Shown: one piece after another, positions 26,156 through 34,756 of the stretch | How the letters are laid out: each line of letters begins with the position of its first letter | Position numbering within the stretch: the first letter of the stretch is position 1 | Origin: Novosphingobium sp. PC22D | GTDB taxonomy: Bacteria; Pseudomonadota; Alphaproteobacteria; Sphingomonadales; Sphingomonadaceae | NCBI RefSeq assembly: GCF_002556635.1 | Contig: NZ_MWMO01000017.1 | Span: 22,395-86,394, forward strand | DNA length: 64,000 bases | Reading direction: 5' to 3' | The notes under the pieces: model-generated | What the model was told of the DNA's origin: nothing | Seen by the model: only the letters and a program-made list of their open reading frames with translations | Databases searched by the model: none | Position numbers and translations under genes: made by a program

Positions 26156-26743
26156 TTATTTAGTAAGGTAATCAGAAAGAAAATCTATTCGATCGTTGCC
26201 CCAGAATATTTGGTCGTCGACAAACATCATTGGGGCACCGAACACGCCGCGCTGGATCGCTTGGGAACGTGCCTTGCGATATTCGTTCTGTCCGATCGGA
26301 GAATCGACGAATGCCAGCAGCGCATCGGCATCGAGGCCTGCCGCTGTCGCGCAAGCGGCGAGTTCGCCGCGGTCACGCGGATCGATGCCCTGGCCCCAGA
26401 TCCGGCGATACGCGTCGGTCACGAACTGTTCAGCCCTGCCGTGCTTTCGGGCGTACAGGACCGCGCAATTCCAGTGTGCGCAGTCGAAGCTGGCCGGAAA
26501 GTTGAGGGGCACGCCATAGCGATCCGCCCAACGTTCGAGATCGGCTTTCATCACCTTGATCTTGGGCAGGACCTCGCGATTGGACGGGCCATAGTTGCCG
26601 GCGGCAATCTTGGCTTCGGGTATGTCGATCGGCCAGTAGTCGACCTCGCACCCCGCCGCCCGGGCGATTTCCGGCAGCTTCAGCTGCGCGAGGTAGCTGA
26701 ACGGGCTGATGAAATCGAAATAAAAGTCGATAGTGCGGGTCAT
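26156..26743 (-). CDS. nahD: 2-hydroxychromene-2-carboxylate isomerase
   Basis: 195 residues of the DsbA-like HCCA isomerase family: IDFYFDFISPFSYLAQLKLPEI with the serine that replaces the thioredoxin cysteine, YWPIDIPEAK, and RGVFGAPMMFVDDQIFWGNDR near the end. The glutathione-dependent enzyme isomerises 2-hydroxychromene-2-carboxylate to trans-o-hydroxybenzylidenepyruvate in naphthalene-type pathways. Its start overlaps the stop of the oxygenase alpha gene by four bases. The next enzyme, the NahE-type aldolase, is encoded 32 kb away at 58321-59307. Confidence 0.88.
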   Translation of the reverse strand: MTRTIDFYFDFISPFSYLAQLKLPEIARAAGCEVDYWPIDIPEAKIAAGNYGPSNREVLPKIKVMKADLERWADRYGVPLNFPASFDCAHWNCAVLYARKHGRAEQFVTDAYRRIWGQGIDPRDRGELAACATAAGLDADALLAFVDSPIGQNEYRKARSQAIQRGVFGAPMMFVDDQIFWGNDRIDFLSDYLTK

Positions 26744-28002
26744 GCGGGCTCAAGGTCGAATCCGACCATCTCCCGATAGTTGTCCCAGAAGCCGATGATC
26801 GCGCCCTCGGTGACGAGATGGTCGGCATCCTCCGCTCGGCCGCCACCCATCGCGATGTAGGACGTCGCGCTTGCCTCGCCGACGATGGCGTCCTGGACAA
26901 TTTCCACCGCTTCGCCGTCTTCCATCGAAATGAGCCCGGCGGGGCCGATCAGGTTGGCTTGCTTGAGCCGGATGGCCTGCATTTCCGCATCGTCGTCCTG
27001 GTAGCCGAAATGGGTCCAGACGAGCTCGAATTCATCCGGCCCGTAGGTCACCGTCTGGCGCACCGCGAGCGTGTTCTGGATCTGCTGAAGGACCAGATTG
27101 GGGTAGACCGCAAGGATCACCAGCGTGACGTTATCCGCGAACTCCTGCCGACCTTTCAGCAGCGACATGTCCTGCAGCTTGAATTCGGTGTCGAAGGTGC
27201 GCGAATCGCCATAGGCCTGCTTGTCGGCGGCATCGTCGTTGCTGGCCGCGATCGAATAGAGCAGCGAGTGGCGTTTGTTGGCATCCATCAATGCCTCACC
27301 TGTCTGGGTCGAGCGATAGAGACCAAACGTGTTGTGGAACAGGTGCAGCAGGCTGGCGTGGTAGGGATCGCGGGTGTTCTCGGCGTAGAGCTTCCAGTTC
27401 CCGCGTATCCGCTGGCGCTGGTCGCCCAGCACGGTGATCGGCTTGCACATGATCCGCTCGATCTGCTCAACCACGATCGGACCGAGGAAATCGCGGCAGG
27501 ATTCGACAGTTTCGGAGAAAGAGGCAAACACCAGACCGCCAACGGTTTCGGTGCGCAGCTGGCGAAGATTGTGCTGGGACATGTCGAAATCGCCCGGCAT
27601 CCCGCCCTGTCCCTTAAGGCCGCGGCGGAAGGGAACCCCGATCAGGTTCCCCTTCAGATCGTAGGCCCATTGGTGGTAGACGCATTCCAGGCTTGCGCGG
27701 TTGCCGCGCATTTCGCGGCAGACCAGGGCACCGCGATGGGCGCAGCGATTGACCACGACATGCAACGAGCCGTCGCTGTCGCGCGTGAGGATCACCGGTG
27801 TTTCGCCCACGAAGGTCGATTTGAAATCACCCGCCTGCGGAACTTCAGCCTCAAGTCCGACGAAGGACCAGCAGTTACCCTTGAAAATGTTCTCCTGTTC
27901 GCGATCGTAGTACTGGCGATCGGTGAAAACGCGGTACGGAACCCGGCATCCTGCAGTGGACGGGGCTTGATCGAAGGCGTCTGTTTGCTGGCGAATGGAC
28001 AT
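26740..28002 (-). CDS. Rieske oxygenase alpha subunit, salicylate-hydroxylase type
   Basis: 420 residues. The Rieske [2Fe-2S] site is CAHRG...C-VYHQW (CXH, CX2H), and the mononuclear iron site is in RDPYHASLLH. Overall it resembles NagG (salicylate 5-hydroxylase) and the sphingomonad AhdA1 salicylate 1-hydroxylase subunits (EMRGNRASLECVYHQWAYDLK; VPFRRGLKGQGGMPGDFD). A reasonable role is hydroxylation of salicylate or a related aromatic acid to feed the catechol pathway; the exact substrate is not readable. It forms a unit with the beta subunit gene 24 bases upstream and shares the ferredoxin encoded at 28515-28841. Confidence 0.82.
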   Translation of the reverse strand: MSIRQQTDAFDQAPSTAGCRVPYRVFTDRQYYDREQENIFKGNCWSFVGLEAEVPQAGDFKSTFVGETPVILTRDSDGSLHVVVNRCAHRGALVCREMRGNRASLECVYHQWAYDLKGNLIGVPFRRGLKGQGGMPGDFDMSQHNLRQLRTETVGGLVFASFSETVESCRDFLGPIVVEQIERIMCKPITVLGDQRQRIRGNWKLYAENTRDPYHASLLHLFHNTFGLYRSTQTGEALMDANKRHSLLYSIAASNDDAADKQAYGDSRTFDTEFKLQDMSLLKGRQEFADNVTLVILAVYPNLVLQQIQNTLAVRQTVTYGPDEFELVWTHFGYQDDDAEMQAIRLKQANLIGPAGLISMEDGEAVEIVQDAIVGEASATSYIAMGGGRAEDADHLVTEGAIIGFWDNYREMVGFDLEPA

Positions 28003-28026
28003 AATTGGGTGCTTTCAACTTTGCAG

Positions 28027-28518
28027 CTAGATCGGGCGGACCATCATCGTATCGATGAGGTGGGTGTCGAAGATCGCGGTCTTGGAAAGGAAGCGCGGGG
28101 CAGCCCCGGAAACGTCGATTTCATCGACATATTTTCCGGAATTGTAGATCGACGTCTGACCGTCGTTGCGCGTCATCAGGACCACATAGTTGGTCTGTGC
28201 GGTGACGATCTGCCCGCTCGTCGACTTCACGCGGGTCGGACCGAGAATATGCCGGTAGCTGTGCGCGGGAAAAATGTTGGCGCGGCGCAAAGACACGATG
28301 CGATCGACCAGCATGCCGCGGCTGTCGCAGAACACCGCGGCCAGATTCAGCGAACGATTGTGGTTCTCCGCAGAGATCACACTGTATCGACAATTTTCCT
28401 CGAACAGGTCGGGCCATTCTTCCAACCGGTCGTCATCGATCAGTTCCGCGTGAAGCGCATTGACCTGCGCAGCGGCATGCTGTAACTGCATCTGCTCAAG
28501 GGTGGGAAGGCCCATCAT
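28027..28518 (-). CDS. Rieske oxygenase beta subunit
   Basis: 163 residues of the ring-hydroxylating oxygenase small-subunit family: HAELIDDDRLEEWPDLFEENC at the start, CDSRGMLVDRIVSLRRANIFPAH, and YNSGKYVDEIDV near the end. The beta subunit is structural in the alpha3beta3 oxygenase. The ATG at 28518 overlaps the ferredoxin stop (ATGATG with TGA inside), which decides the start; longer readings lie within the ferredoxin gene. Closest in layout to the beta gene at 34226-34714, which also pairs with a salicylate-hydroxylase-type alpha. Confidence 0.85.
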   Translation of the reverse strand: MMGLPTLEQMQLQHAAAQVNALHAELIDDDRLEEWPDLFEENCRYSVISAENHNRSLNLAAVFCDSRGMLVDRIVSLRRANIFPAHSYRHILGPTRVKSTSGQIVTAQTNYVVLMTRNDGQTSIYNSGKYVDEIDVSGAAPRFLSKTAIFDTHLIDTMMVRPI

Positions 28519-28841
28519 GCCGCCCCTTCGGGCTTCGTGATGCAGACCCAGCCATCCTCGATTTCGACCGGATATGAGACGATCGCCACCTGGCAGGGAA
28601 AGGCATTGGCCGCCCCCGTCTTGATGTCGAACGAGCCGCCGTGAAACGGACATTCGATGACATCGCCGTCCTGGTACCCGTCGGTAAGCATGGCATTGCC
28701 GTGGGTGCAGAGATTGTCGGTAACGAAGATCTCGCCATCGACATTGTATACAGCGAGCGCAGGCATCCCTTCGGCGAAGGCCGCGACCGGCTCACCGTCC
28801 TTCACGTCGGCGACTTCACAAAGGCGTAAGTTTTTCGACAT
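28515..28841 (-). CDS. Rieske-type [2Fe-2S] ferredoxin
   Basis: 108 residues with the Rieske ligands CTHG and CPFHGG (CXH...CX2H) and the BphA3-like ending VEIEDGWVCITKP. It carries electrons from a reductase, probably the one at 56135-57361, to oxygenase alpha subunits. It is the only free-standing Rieske ferredoxin gene in the window, so all six oxygenases encoded here may depend on it, as described for sphingomonads. The ATG at 28841 follows AGGGA. Confidence 0.88.
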   Translation of the reverse strand: MSKNLRLCEVADVKDGEPVAAFAEGMPALAVYNVDGEIFVTDNLCTHGNAMLTDGYQDGDVIECPFHGGSFDIKTGAANAFPCQVAIVSYPVEIEDGWVCITKPEGAA

Positions 28842-28885
28842 GGTCGATCTGTTTCCCTGTCAAGAACTGATTCAAATTGAGATTG

Positions 28886-29785
28886 TCAGAGCAGCGGAAT
28901 GTCCATCCCGTATCCGGCTGCCTCGTTCCCGTGCCCGAAGATGTCGCGGGTGTAGTATTCCTGCTGGCTCGGCGCCTGGCGCGCACCCCAGCCAAATTCC
29001 CACAGCCAACCCGACGGGTTAGCGCAGTAAAAAGTCAAGGCCTGGTCGTTGGCGTGCTTGCCCAGCTGGAGCGCGACGTCGATCTTCTTCTCACGCACAA
29101 TGTCATGGGCCATCCCGAGATCGTCGAGATCGGTGTATTCGAACATCAGGTGGTTGATGCGCTTTTCCATCGGTCCGAGGCCGAAGGCTACCGAGTGCTG
29201 GCGCTCGTTGCAGTGCATGAAATAGGGCTGGGCGACCATGCCGTTGGGCAGGTGGAGAAGGTATTCAACCGACCCGCGCAGGCCGAGCAGTTCATAGAAC
29301 TGGGCCGCCGCCTCGACATCGTCCTGGCGCAGGATGCAGTGCCCGATCCCTTGCGAGCCGGTCAGGAACTTGCCGAACATCGGGCGTCCGGGATGAAACG
29401 GCTTGTGCGTATCGACCTGGGGGCCGAAGAAAATCTCGGTCGGGTTGCCGCCCGGATCGGCCAGCTTGAGCAGCCCGAGAACCCGGCGTTCGCGCGCCTC
29501 GGCTTCGGTGCCCACGGTGAAGGGGATTTTCGCCGCGCTCAGCTTTTCCTGCATCGCGGCGAATTCCTGCGGCCCGGCCACGCGCCAGCCCATGTAGGCC
29601 AGGTCATCGCTGCCATCAGCGTGCAGGACGATGCGGTGATGCCAAAGGTCCATCCGCAGATAGAGCCGGTCCCCTTCGCCTTCATCGACGACTTCCATGC
29701 CGGCGACTTCGGCGGCGTAAGCGCGCCAGGCAGCGAGATCGGAAACGGTAAGACCAAGATAGCCGAGTTCGGTGACGACCGACAT
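28886..29785 (-). CDS. nahC: Extradiol dioxygenase, 1,2-dihydroxynaphthalene dioxygenase type
   Basis: 299 residues, two-domain type I extradiol enzyme. The iron ligands are readable as His149 (GIGHCIL), His212 (INHLMFE) and Glu263 (WLWEFGW). Long stretches match remembered NahC: DEGEGDRLYLRMDLWHHRIV, DPGGNPTEIFFGP, KRINHLMFEYT and IFGHGNEAAGYGMDI. It would open the ring of 1,2-dihydroxynaphthalene or 2,3-dihydroxybiphenyl-like diols. It is the first gene of the - strand operon with ferredoxin, oxygenase and nahD, with GGGAG nine bases before the ATG. Confidence 0.88.
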   Translation of the reverse strand: MSVVTELGYLGLTVSDLAAWRAYAAEVAGMEVVDEGEGDRLYLRMDLWHHRIVLHADGSDDLAYMGWRVAGPQEFAAMQEKLSAAKIPFTVGTEAEARERRVLGLLKLADPGGNPTEIFFGPQVDTHKPFHPGRPMFGKFLTGSQGIGHCILRQDDVEAAAQFYELLGLRGSVEYLLHLPNGMVAQPYFMHCNERQHSVAFGLGPMEKRINHLMFEYTDLDDLGMAHDIVREKKIDVALQLGKHANDQALTFYCANPSGWLWEFGWGARQAPSQQEYYTRDIFGHGNEAAGYGMDIPLL

Positions 29786-29888
29786 AGTTCAAATTCTCCC
29801 AATTCACCCCAAAGCGGGGACATTTTGCGTTTTTCTGGTTGCGATTTTCTGGCCGCCTTGCTTCGATTCGAGCCGCCAGTTTCAGCCA

Positions 29889-29932
29889 ATTCTGCGTAAT
29901 CACCTACCAGTTTCTGCACAATCACCTACCAG
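29889..29932. repeat. Two tandem 22-bp repeats in the divergent promoter region
   Basis: Two imperfect copies of a 22-base unit (29889-29910 and 29911-29932), each ending in AATCACCTACCAG, lie between nahC and the benA-like gene. A 22-bp period places the copies on the same face of the helix, as in AraC/XylS-type operators. The binding protein is unknown. Confidence 0.6.
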
Positions 29933-29945
29933 AACGTTTTTCATT

Positions 29946-29965
29946 GTGCAATACGTTGCACGAAA
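29946..29965. promoter_or_regulatory. Palindromic operator-like site upstream of the benA-like gene
   Basis: GTGCAATACGTTGCAC at 29946-29961 is a perfect 6-bp inverted repeat around TACG. Extended to 29965 it fits the 17-bp motif family (CAATACGTTGCACGAAA) seen near four other promoters. It sits about 90 bases before the ATG at 30052 and about 160 bases from the divergent nahC start. Confidence 0.5.
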
Positions 29966-30051
29966 TGATGGGATGCGGTAGTAGCCTTGTGCGATCTGCG
30001 GTTGATTCGCGGAGGTATGGGGTACCCGACGCACAGAACGGGAGAGGATTG

Positions 30052-31467
30052 ATGGAACTCACTGAGAAAATCGGCGGCAGGATTGCCGACTTGCAGGGCT
30101 TGAAAGAGCGCATGCGCGCTTGGCTCAAGAAGGATCACGAGCGCGGGATCTTCCAGCTGGACCGCGCCGCTTTCACCGAAGCTGCGCTGTTTGAGCTCGA
30201 GATGAAGTACATCTTCGAGCGCAACTGGGTCTATCTGGCGCATGAGAGCCAGATCGCTAAACCTAACGATTTCATCACGACCAAGATCGGGCGCGTTCCT
30301 ATCCTGGTCACCCGTGACAAGACGGGAGAGGTCCGAGCCTTCGTCAATGCGTGTTCGCACCGTGGCGCGCGCATTTGCCGCGAGCGGGCCGGGAACAAGC
30401 GCAACCACATGTGCCCGTTCCATGGTTGGACGTTCTCGTCCGGGGGCGACCTGTTGGACGTCACCGATGAGAGCATCGGGGGCTATCCGGAGGCATTCAA
30501 TCGCGCTGATTTCGGGCTTCAGCCGGTCGCCCGGGTGGAAAGCTACCGTGGCTTCATTTTTGGCAGCCTCTCCGCCGATGTCGTCCCGCTGGTCGATCAC
30601 CTCGCCGGCGCGCGGGATTTCATCGATATCTTGGTGGACCAGTCGAAGTCCGGCGCAATGGAAGTTTTGCCCGGAACCAACCGCTACCGCTATCACGGCA
30701 ACTGGAAGATGCAGGTCGAGAACGGGCTCGACGGTTATCACGTCATGACCACGCACGCCAACTACTTCATGACGGTTCAGCGCCGCGTCGAAGGCGTTTC
30801 GAAGAACGAAACCAAGGCGATTAGCTTCGACGGCTTCACCGCGCGCGATGGCGGGTCGTTCTCGTTCCACAACGGACACACTGTGTTGTGGGCCGACTAT
30901 GCCAACTACATGGATCGCCCCAATTTCGAGATCCTCGACTGGCTCGAAGAGTCCTACGGCGCCGAAAAGGCCAAGTGGATGAACAAGCGCATCCGCAACC
31001 TGCAGCTGTTTCCCAACGTCTTCCTGATGGACCAGACCAGCACGCAGATCCGCATCATCCAGCCGCTGGCGGTGGATGAGACCGAAGTCAGCACGGTGTG
31101 CATCGCCCCGGTCGGCGAAAGCGCCGAGGCGCGGGCCCTGCGGCTGCGTCAGTATGAGGATTTCTTCAATTCGACCGGCATGGCGACCCCGGACGACCTG
31201 ACCGAATTCAACAACTGCCAGACCGGCTTTGGCGCCGGCGAAGGCCGCTACAACGAGATGTCGCGCGGTTCGACGCGCTGGGACACCGGCCCGGGCAAGT
31301 TCGGCGAGCCGCTCGATTTAAATGTGGTGCTGAGCAGCCCGGCGGTTGCCGACGAAGGCCTCTATGTGGCGATCCATGACGAGTGGCTCACGCTCATGGA
31401 AAAGGCCATCGACAGCGAGTGCAGCGAGCTTGCCGCCTTCCTTGAGCGTTCGCTGGAGAAGGCATGA
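30052..31467 (+). CDS. Benzoate/toluate 1,2-dioxygenase-type alpha subunit
   Basis: 471 residues matching the BenA/XylX branch: ELEMKYIFERNWVYLAHESQI, the Rieske site CSHRGARIC...CPFHGWTF, mononuclear iron ligands in NGLDGYHVMTTH, and RNLQLFPNVFLMDQTSTQIRI and RLRQYEDFFNSTGMATPDDL. BenA-type enzymes dihydroxylate benzoates to cis-diol carboxylates. The ATG at 30052 follows GGGAGAGG; upstream in-frame codons lie in the promoter. The stop overlaps the beta gene (ATGA). No BenC-type reductase follows, so the shared ferredoxin and reductase probably serve it. Confidence 0.87.
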   Translation: MELTEKIGGRIADLQGLKERMRAWLKKDHERGIFQLDRAAFTEAALFELEMKYIFERNWVYLAHESQIAKPNDFITTKIGRVPILVTRDKTGEVRAFVNACSHRGARICRERAGNKRNHMCPFHGWTFSSGGDLLDVTDESIGGYPEAFNRADFGLQPVARVESYRGFIFGSLSADVVPLVDHLAGARDFIDILVDQSKSGAMEVLPGTNRYRYHGNWKMQVENGLDGYHVMTTHANYFMTVQRRVEGVSKNETKAISFDGFTARDGGSFSFHNGHTVLWADYANYMDRPNFEILDWLEESYGAEKAKWMNKRIRNLQLFPNVFLMDQTSTQIRIIQPLAVDETEVSTVCIAPVGESAEARALRLRQYEDFFNSTGMATPDDLTEFNNCQTGFGAGEGRYNEMSRGSTRWDTGPGKFGEPLDLNVVLSSPAVADEGLYVAIHDEWLTLMEKAIDSECSELAAFLERSLEKA

Positions 31468-31961
31468 TGACCGCATTCCATTCGCGCTGGCTGGCGGTTT
31501 CCCGCTTCATCGGTCAGGAAGCCATGGCGCTTGACGACAAGGACTGGGATGCCTGGCTGGCGCTCTATCACGAAGATGCGGAATACTGGGTTCCAGCCTG
31601 GGACGATCACGAACGGCCGACTGCGGATCCGCAGAACGAAGTCTCGCTGATCTACTATCCCAACCGGGGCGGGCTTGAGGATCGGGTGTTTCGGATCAGG
31701 ACCCGGCGCTCGGCGGCGAGCACGCCGCAGCCACGCACGGTTCACCAGTTCTCCCTGCTGTCTGCTGAGGAGAGCGATGGCCAGGTGCATGCGCGGACGT
31801 CTTGGACCACGGTTTCGGTGCTGGAAGGAAAAGTCGCCACTCTCAGCGGGTGGGCCTTCTATGACCTCGAATCTCGGGATGATACGTTCGTGATCCGCCG
31901 CAAGAAGACGGTTGTCGTCACCGACCTGTTCCAAGAAATAGCCGATGTCTACAGCCTCTGA
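31464..31961 (+). CDS. Benzoate/toluate dioxygenase-type beta subunit
   Basis: 165 residues: FIGQEAMALDDKDWDAWLALY, EDAEYWVPAWDDHERPTADP, SLIYYPNRGGLEDRVFRIRT and the end VIRRKKTVVVTDLFQEIADVY are BenB/XylY-like. It is the structural partner of the alpha subunit encoded just upstream; the genes overlap by four bases. The end also overlaps the PdxA-like gene by 17 bases, so the three are probably translated together. Confidence 0.87.
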   Translation: MMTAFHSRWLAVSRFIGQEAMALDDKDWDAWLALYHEDAEYWVPAWDDHERPTADPQNEVSLIYYPNRGGLEDRVFRIRTRRSAASTPQPRTVHQFSLLSAEESDGQVHARTSWTTVSVLEGKVATLSGWAFYDLESRDDTFVIRRKKTVVVTDLFQEIADVYSL

Positions 31962-32937
31962 GCGGGTGCGCCCCGTCGTCGGGACGATGATCGGCGATCC
32001 CGCCGGGATCGGACCGGAAGTGGCGGTCAGGGCGCTGGCCGACGGTGCCGTCCACGCGGATTCGATCCCCGTGCTGGTCGGGTCTGCTGCGGCGGTAGAG
32101 CGGGCGCTCGATTTCACTGGCATCAAGGCACGGCTGCGGGTGATGCGCAGCTTCGAAAAACCCAGCGACGATCCCGCGATCATCGACGTTATCGATACCG
32201 GCGCGCTGCCCGATGGCGTTCTGCCCCTGGGCGAGGACACCGAGGCCGCCGGGCACGCCACCGCGCAATGGCTGGATGAGCTCGACGCGTTGGCCCGCGA
32301 CGGTTCTTTCGCCGCCACGATCATGGGGCCGATCAGCACTGGTTCGCTTAAACTGGCCAAGAAGCTCGACAGGGTCATCAGCCCGACCCCGGGCGAAAGC
32401 TATCTGGTGCTGCTGACCGGGCCGCTCAGGGTTGCGCATCTCACCGACCACATGTCGCTGCGCCAGGTGATCGACGTCATTTCAGCCGATCTCGTCGCCA
32501 CGGCGGTGGGGCAATTGCACGAAGCCATGCGATCGTGGGGCATCGCCCGCCCGCGGATCGCGGTTGCCGGCCTCAACCCACATGCCATGGGTGACGAGGA
32601 TCGCCTTGAGATCGCACCCGGGGTCGAAGCGGCGCGGGCCAGGGGCATCGATGTCGAAGGGCCGATCGCGCCCGATTCGGTCTTCCGCCAGTGCATCGAG
32701 GGCCGTTACGACATGGTCCTCGCGATGTTCCACGATCAGGGCCACATCGCTGTCAAGACCTGGGGCTTTTCGGGCAACAGCGTGATCATCATGGGGCCGC
32801 CGTACCTGCACATGTCGGTGGCCCATGGCACCGCCTACGACATCGTCGGTACCGGCAGAGCCGATGCCGCGATGATGCTGAGCGCGATGCGCATTTGCGG
32901 ACGACTCGCTTCGGGCCGCGGTTTCGAACAAGCTTAG
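31945..32937 (+). CDS. PdxA-family dehydrogenase, probable cis-dihydrodiol carboxylate dehydrogenase
   Basis: 330 residues of the PdxA family: GTMIGDPAGIGPEVAVRAL, the metal-ligand regions LTDHMSLRQ and AMFHDQGHIAVKTWGF, GLNPHAMGDEDRLE, and VAHGTAYDIVGTGRADAA. True PdxA works in vitamin B6 synthesis, but the TphB branch oxidatively decarboxylates the dihydrodiol of terephthalate. Overlap with benAB-like genes argues for such a role here: converting a carboxylated cis-diol to a catechol. The classic BenD-type SDR is encoded elsewhere (57381-58169). The assignment of substrate is inference. Confidence 0.75.
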   Translation: MSTASERVRPVVGTMIGDPAGIGPEVAVRALADGAVHADSIPVLVGSAAAVERALDFTGIKARLRVMRSFEKPSDDPAIIDVIDTGALPDGVLPLGEDTEAAGHATAQWLDELDALARDGSFAATIMGPISTGSLKLAKKLDRVISPTPGESYLVLLTGPLRVAHLTDHMSLRQVIDVISADLVATAVGQLHEAMRSWGIARPRIAVAGLNPHAMGDEDRLEIAPGVEAARARGIDVEGPIAPDSVFRQCIEGRYDMVLAMFHDQGHIAVKTWGFSGNSVIIMGPPYLHMSVAHGTAYDIVGTGRADAAMMLSAMRICGRLASGRGFEQA

Positions 32938-32948
32938 GAGGAAAGAAC

Positions 32949-34229
32949 ATGAACGCCAAAACCATGCCTGTCGCTGCGGGGTCGGAGCCGAATGCGGTCG
33001 ATTACGCAGTCTATCACAGCCAGGCGATCTTCACTGCCGAACAGGAAAACATCTTTCGCGGACAGACCTGGTGCTACCTCGGCCTCGAAGCCGAGCTGGC
33101 CAACAGCGGCGATTTCCGTTCGACCCATGTCGGCAATACTCCGGTGGTGGTGACGCGGGCAACCGATGGCACCATCCATGCCTGGGTAAATCGCTGCGCC
33201 CACAAGGGCGCAACCGTGTGCCGCTCGCTGCGCGGTAATCAGGCCGACGGGGCGTTCGTATGCGTCTATCACCAGTGGGCCTACGACGCGACCGGTGCGC
33301 TTGTCGGCGTGCCGTTCCGGCGGGGGATGAAAGGCGTGGGCGGGTACCAGGCCGATTTCGATCCAGCCGAGCATTCGCTGGAAAGGCTGCGAGTGGAATC
33401 CTTTGCAGGCATGGTGTTCGGCACATTCAGTCCGGCCATTGCCCCGCTTGAAGACTTTCTCGGTCCGGTGATGCGCAAGTATATTTCTCGCGTCTTCCAG
33501 CGCCCGGTGAAGGTGCTGGGTTATGCGCGGCAGTTCATGGCCGGCAACTGGAAGCTCTATTCGGAAAACAGTCGTGACAGCTACCACGGGGCACTGCTTC
33601 ACCTGTTCTATCCGACCTTCGGCATATACCGTCAGAGCCAGGAAAGTGCAGGCGAGCTTTCGGAAGAAGGCTTCCACAACGTGTTCACGGTGTCGAAGCC
33701 CAAGGGCGATGTCGACTACGGCTCGTTCGGTGACGAGGCCAACCGCGAGATGCAGGGTGAGGCCAAGTTGCAGGACGAGCGCCTGCTGGCATTCCGCCCG
33801 GAGATCGCTGATGATGTCGGACTGCACATCCAGTCGATCTTCCCGTCTGTCGTTGTCCAGCAGATCCAGAACACCCTCGCCACCAGGCAGATCGTGCCCC
33901 ACGGGACCGACAGGACCGAGCTGGTCTGGACCTATTTCGGTTACGCCGACGACGACGAGGAAACGACCCGCCACCGGCTGCGCAACCTTAATTTGGTTGG
34001 GCCATCCGGGCTGATCTCGATGGAAGACGGAGAAGCGGTGGAGCTGTGCCAGCAGGGGACGATCGGCGCCGAAGGCAAACGCAGCTTCGTCGAAATGGGC
34101 GGCGACGACGTGCGCCAGTATTACGCGCCGATGGGCATGGATGAAAATTCGGTGCGGGGGTTCTGGAAGGGCTATCTCGGGCTGATGGGCAATGCCCTGG
34201 CCGATCTCGCAGCGGAGGGCCGGGCATGA
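32949..34229 (+). CDS. Rieske oxygenase alpha subunit, salicylate-hydroxylase type
   Basis: 426 residues resembling the protein encoded at 26740-28002: GQTWCYLGLEAELANSGDFRS, Rieske CAHKGATVC...CVYHQWAYD, VPFRRGMKGVGGYQADFDP, iron site in SRDSYHGALLH, GPSGLISMEDGEAVELCQQG. It probably hydroxylates salicylate or a similar acid. The start follows the strong site TAGGAGG, which overlaps the PdxA-like stop. The stop overlaps the beta gene. Having two such pairs, one on each strand of the divergent promoter, suggests different substrate ranges. Confidence 0.83.
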   Translation: MNAKTMPVAAGSEPNAVDYAVYHSQAIFTAEQENIFRGQTWCYLGLEAELANSGDFRSTHVGNTPVVVTRATDGTIHAWVNRCAHKGATVCRSLRGNQADGAFVCVYHQWAYDATGALVGVPFRRGMKGVGGYQADFDPAEHSLERLRVESFAGMVFGTFSPAIAPLEDFLGPVMRKYISRVFQRPVKVLGYARQFMAGNWKLYSENSRDSYHGALLHLFYPTFGIYRQSQESAGELSEEGFHNVFTVSKPKGDVDYGSFGDEANREMQGEAKLQDERLLAFRPEIADDVGLHIQSIFPSVVVQQIQNTLATRQIVPHGTDRTELVWTYFGYADDDEETTRHRLRNLNLVGPSGLISMEDGEAVELCQQGTIGAEGKRSFVEMGGDDVRQYYAPMGMDENSVRGFWKGYLGLMGNALADLAAEGRA

Positions 34230-34714
34230 GCGCTGCAGCCGAAGTAGCGCAAGTCGCGCAAAGTGCGATCGACGATTTCAACGCGGCTTACGGGCTTTGC
34301 CTTGATGATGACCGGCTCGAGCAATGGCCCAACCTGTTCGTTGACGATTGCCTGTACCAGGTGATCGCGCGAGAGAATGTCGATAACGGCTTGCCAGCGG
34401 CGGTGATGTATTGCGACAGCAGGGCGATGCTGGTCGATCGGGTGGTCGCGCTGCGCAAGGCAAACGTCTTCCCCGAACATTTCAACCGGCACCTGATTGG
34501 GCGTGCGGTAATCACCGGCGTGGAAGGCGACCAGGTTTCTGCTGAAGCCAGCTATGTCGTCTTCCAGACCCGTAATGATGGTGAAACGCGCATCTACAAT
34601 GCCGGCAAATATGTCGATCGGTTCGATCTTAGCGGTGGAACCGTTCGACTGAAAAGCCGGACCTGCATCTATGACACGCTGCGCATCGCCACGCTGTTGG
34701 CGACCCCGATCTGA
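34226..34714 (+). CDS. Rieske oxygenase beta subunit
   Basis: 162 residues: FNAAYGLCLDDDRLEQWPNLF, CDSRAMLVDRVVALRKANVFPEH, RIYNAGKYVDRFDLSGG. It partners the alpha subunit at 32949-34229 (four-base overlap) and is the relative of the beta subunit at 28027-28518. It is a structural subunit with no catalytic residues of its own. Confidence 0.85.
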   Translation: MSAAAEVAQVAQSAIDDFNAAYGLCLDDDRLEQWPNLFVDDCLYQVIARENVDNGLPAAVMYCDSRAMLVDRVVALRKANVFPEHFNRHLIGRAVITGVEGDQVSAEASYVVFQTRNDGETRIYNAGKYVDRFDLSGGTVRLKSRTCIYDTLRIATLLATPI

Positions 34715-34756
34715 GCCAATCCCCAATTTCCTGTTTTTCCCAGAAGGAGACTATCC

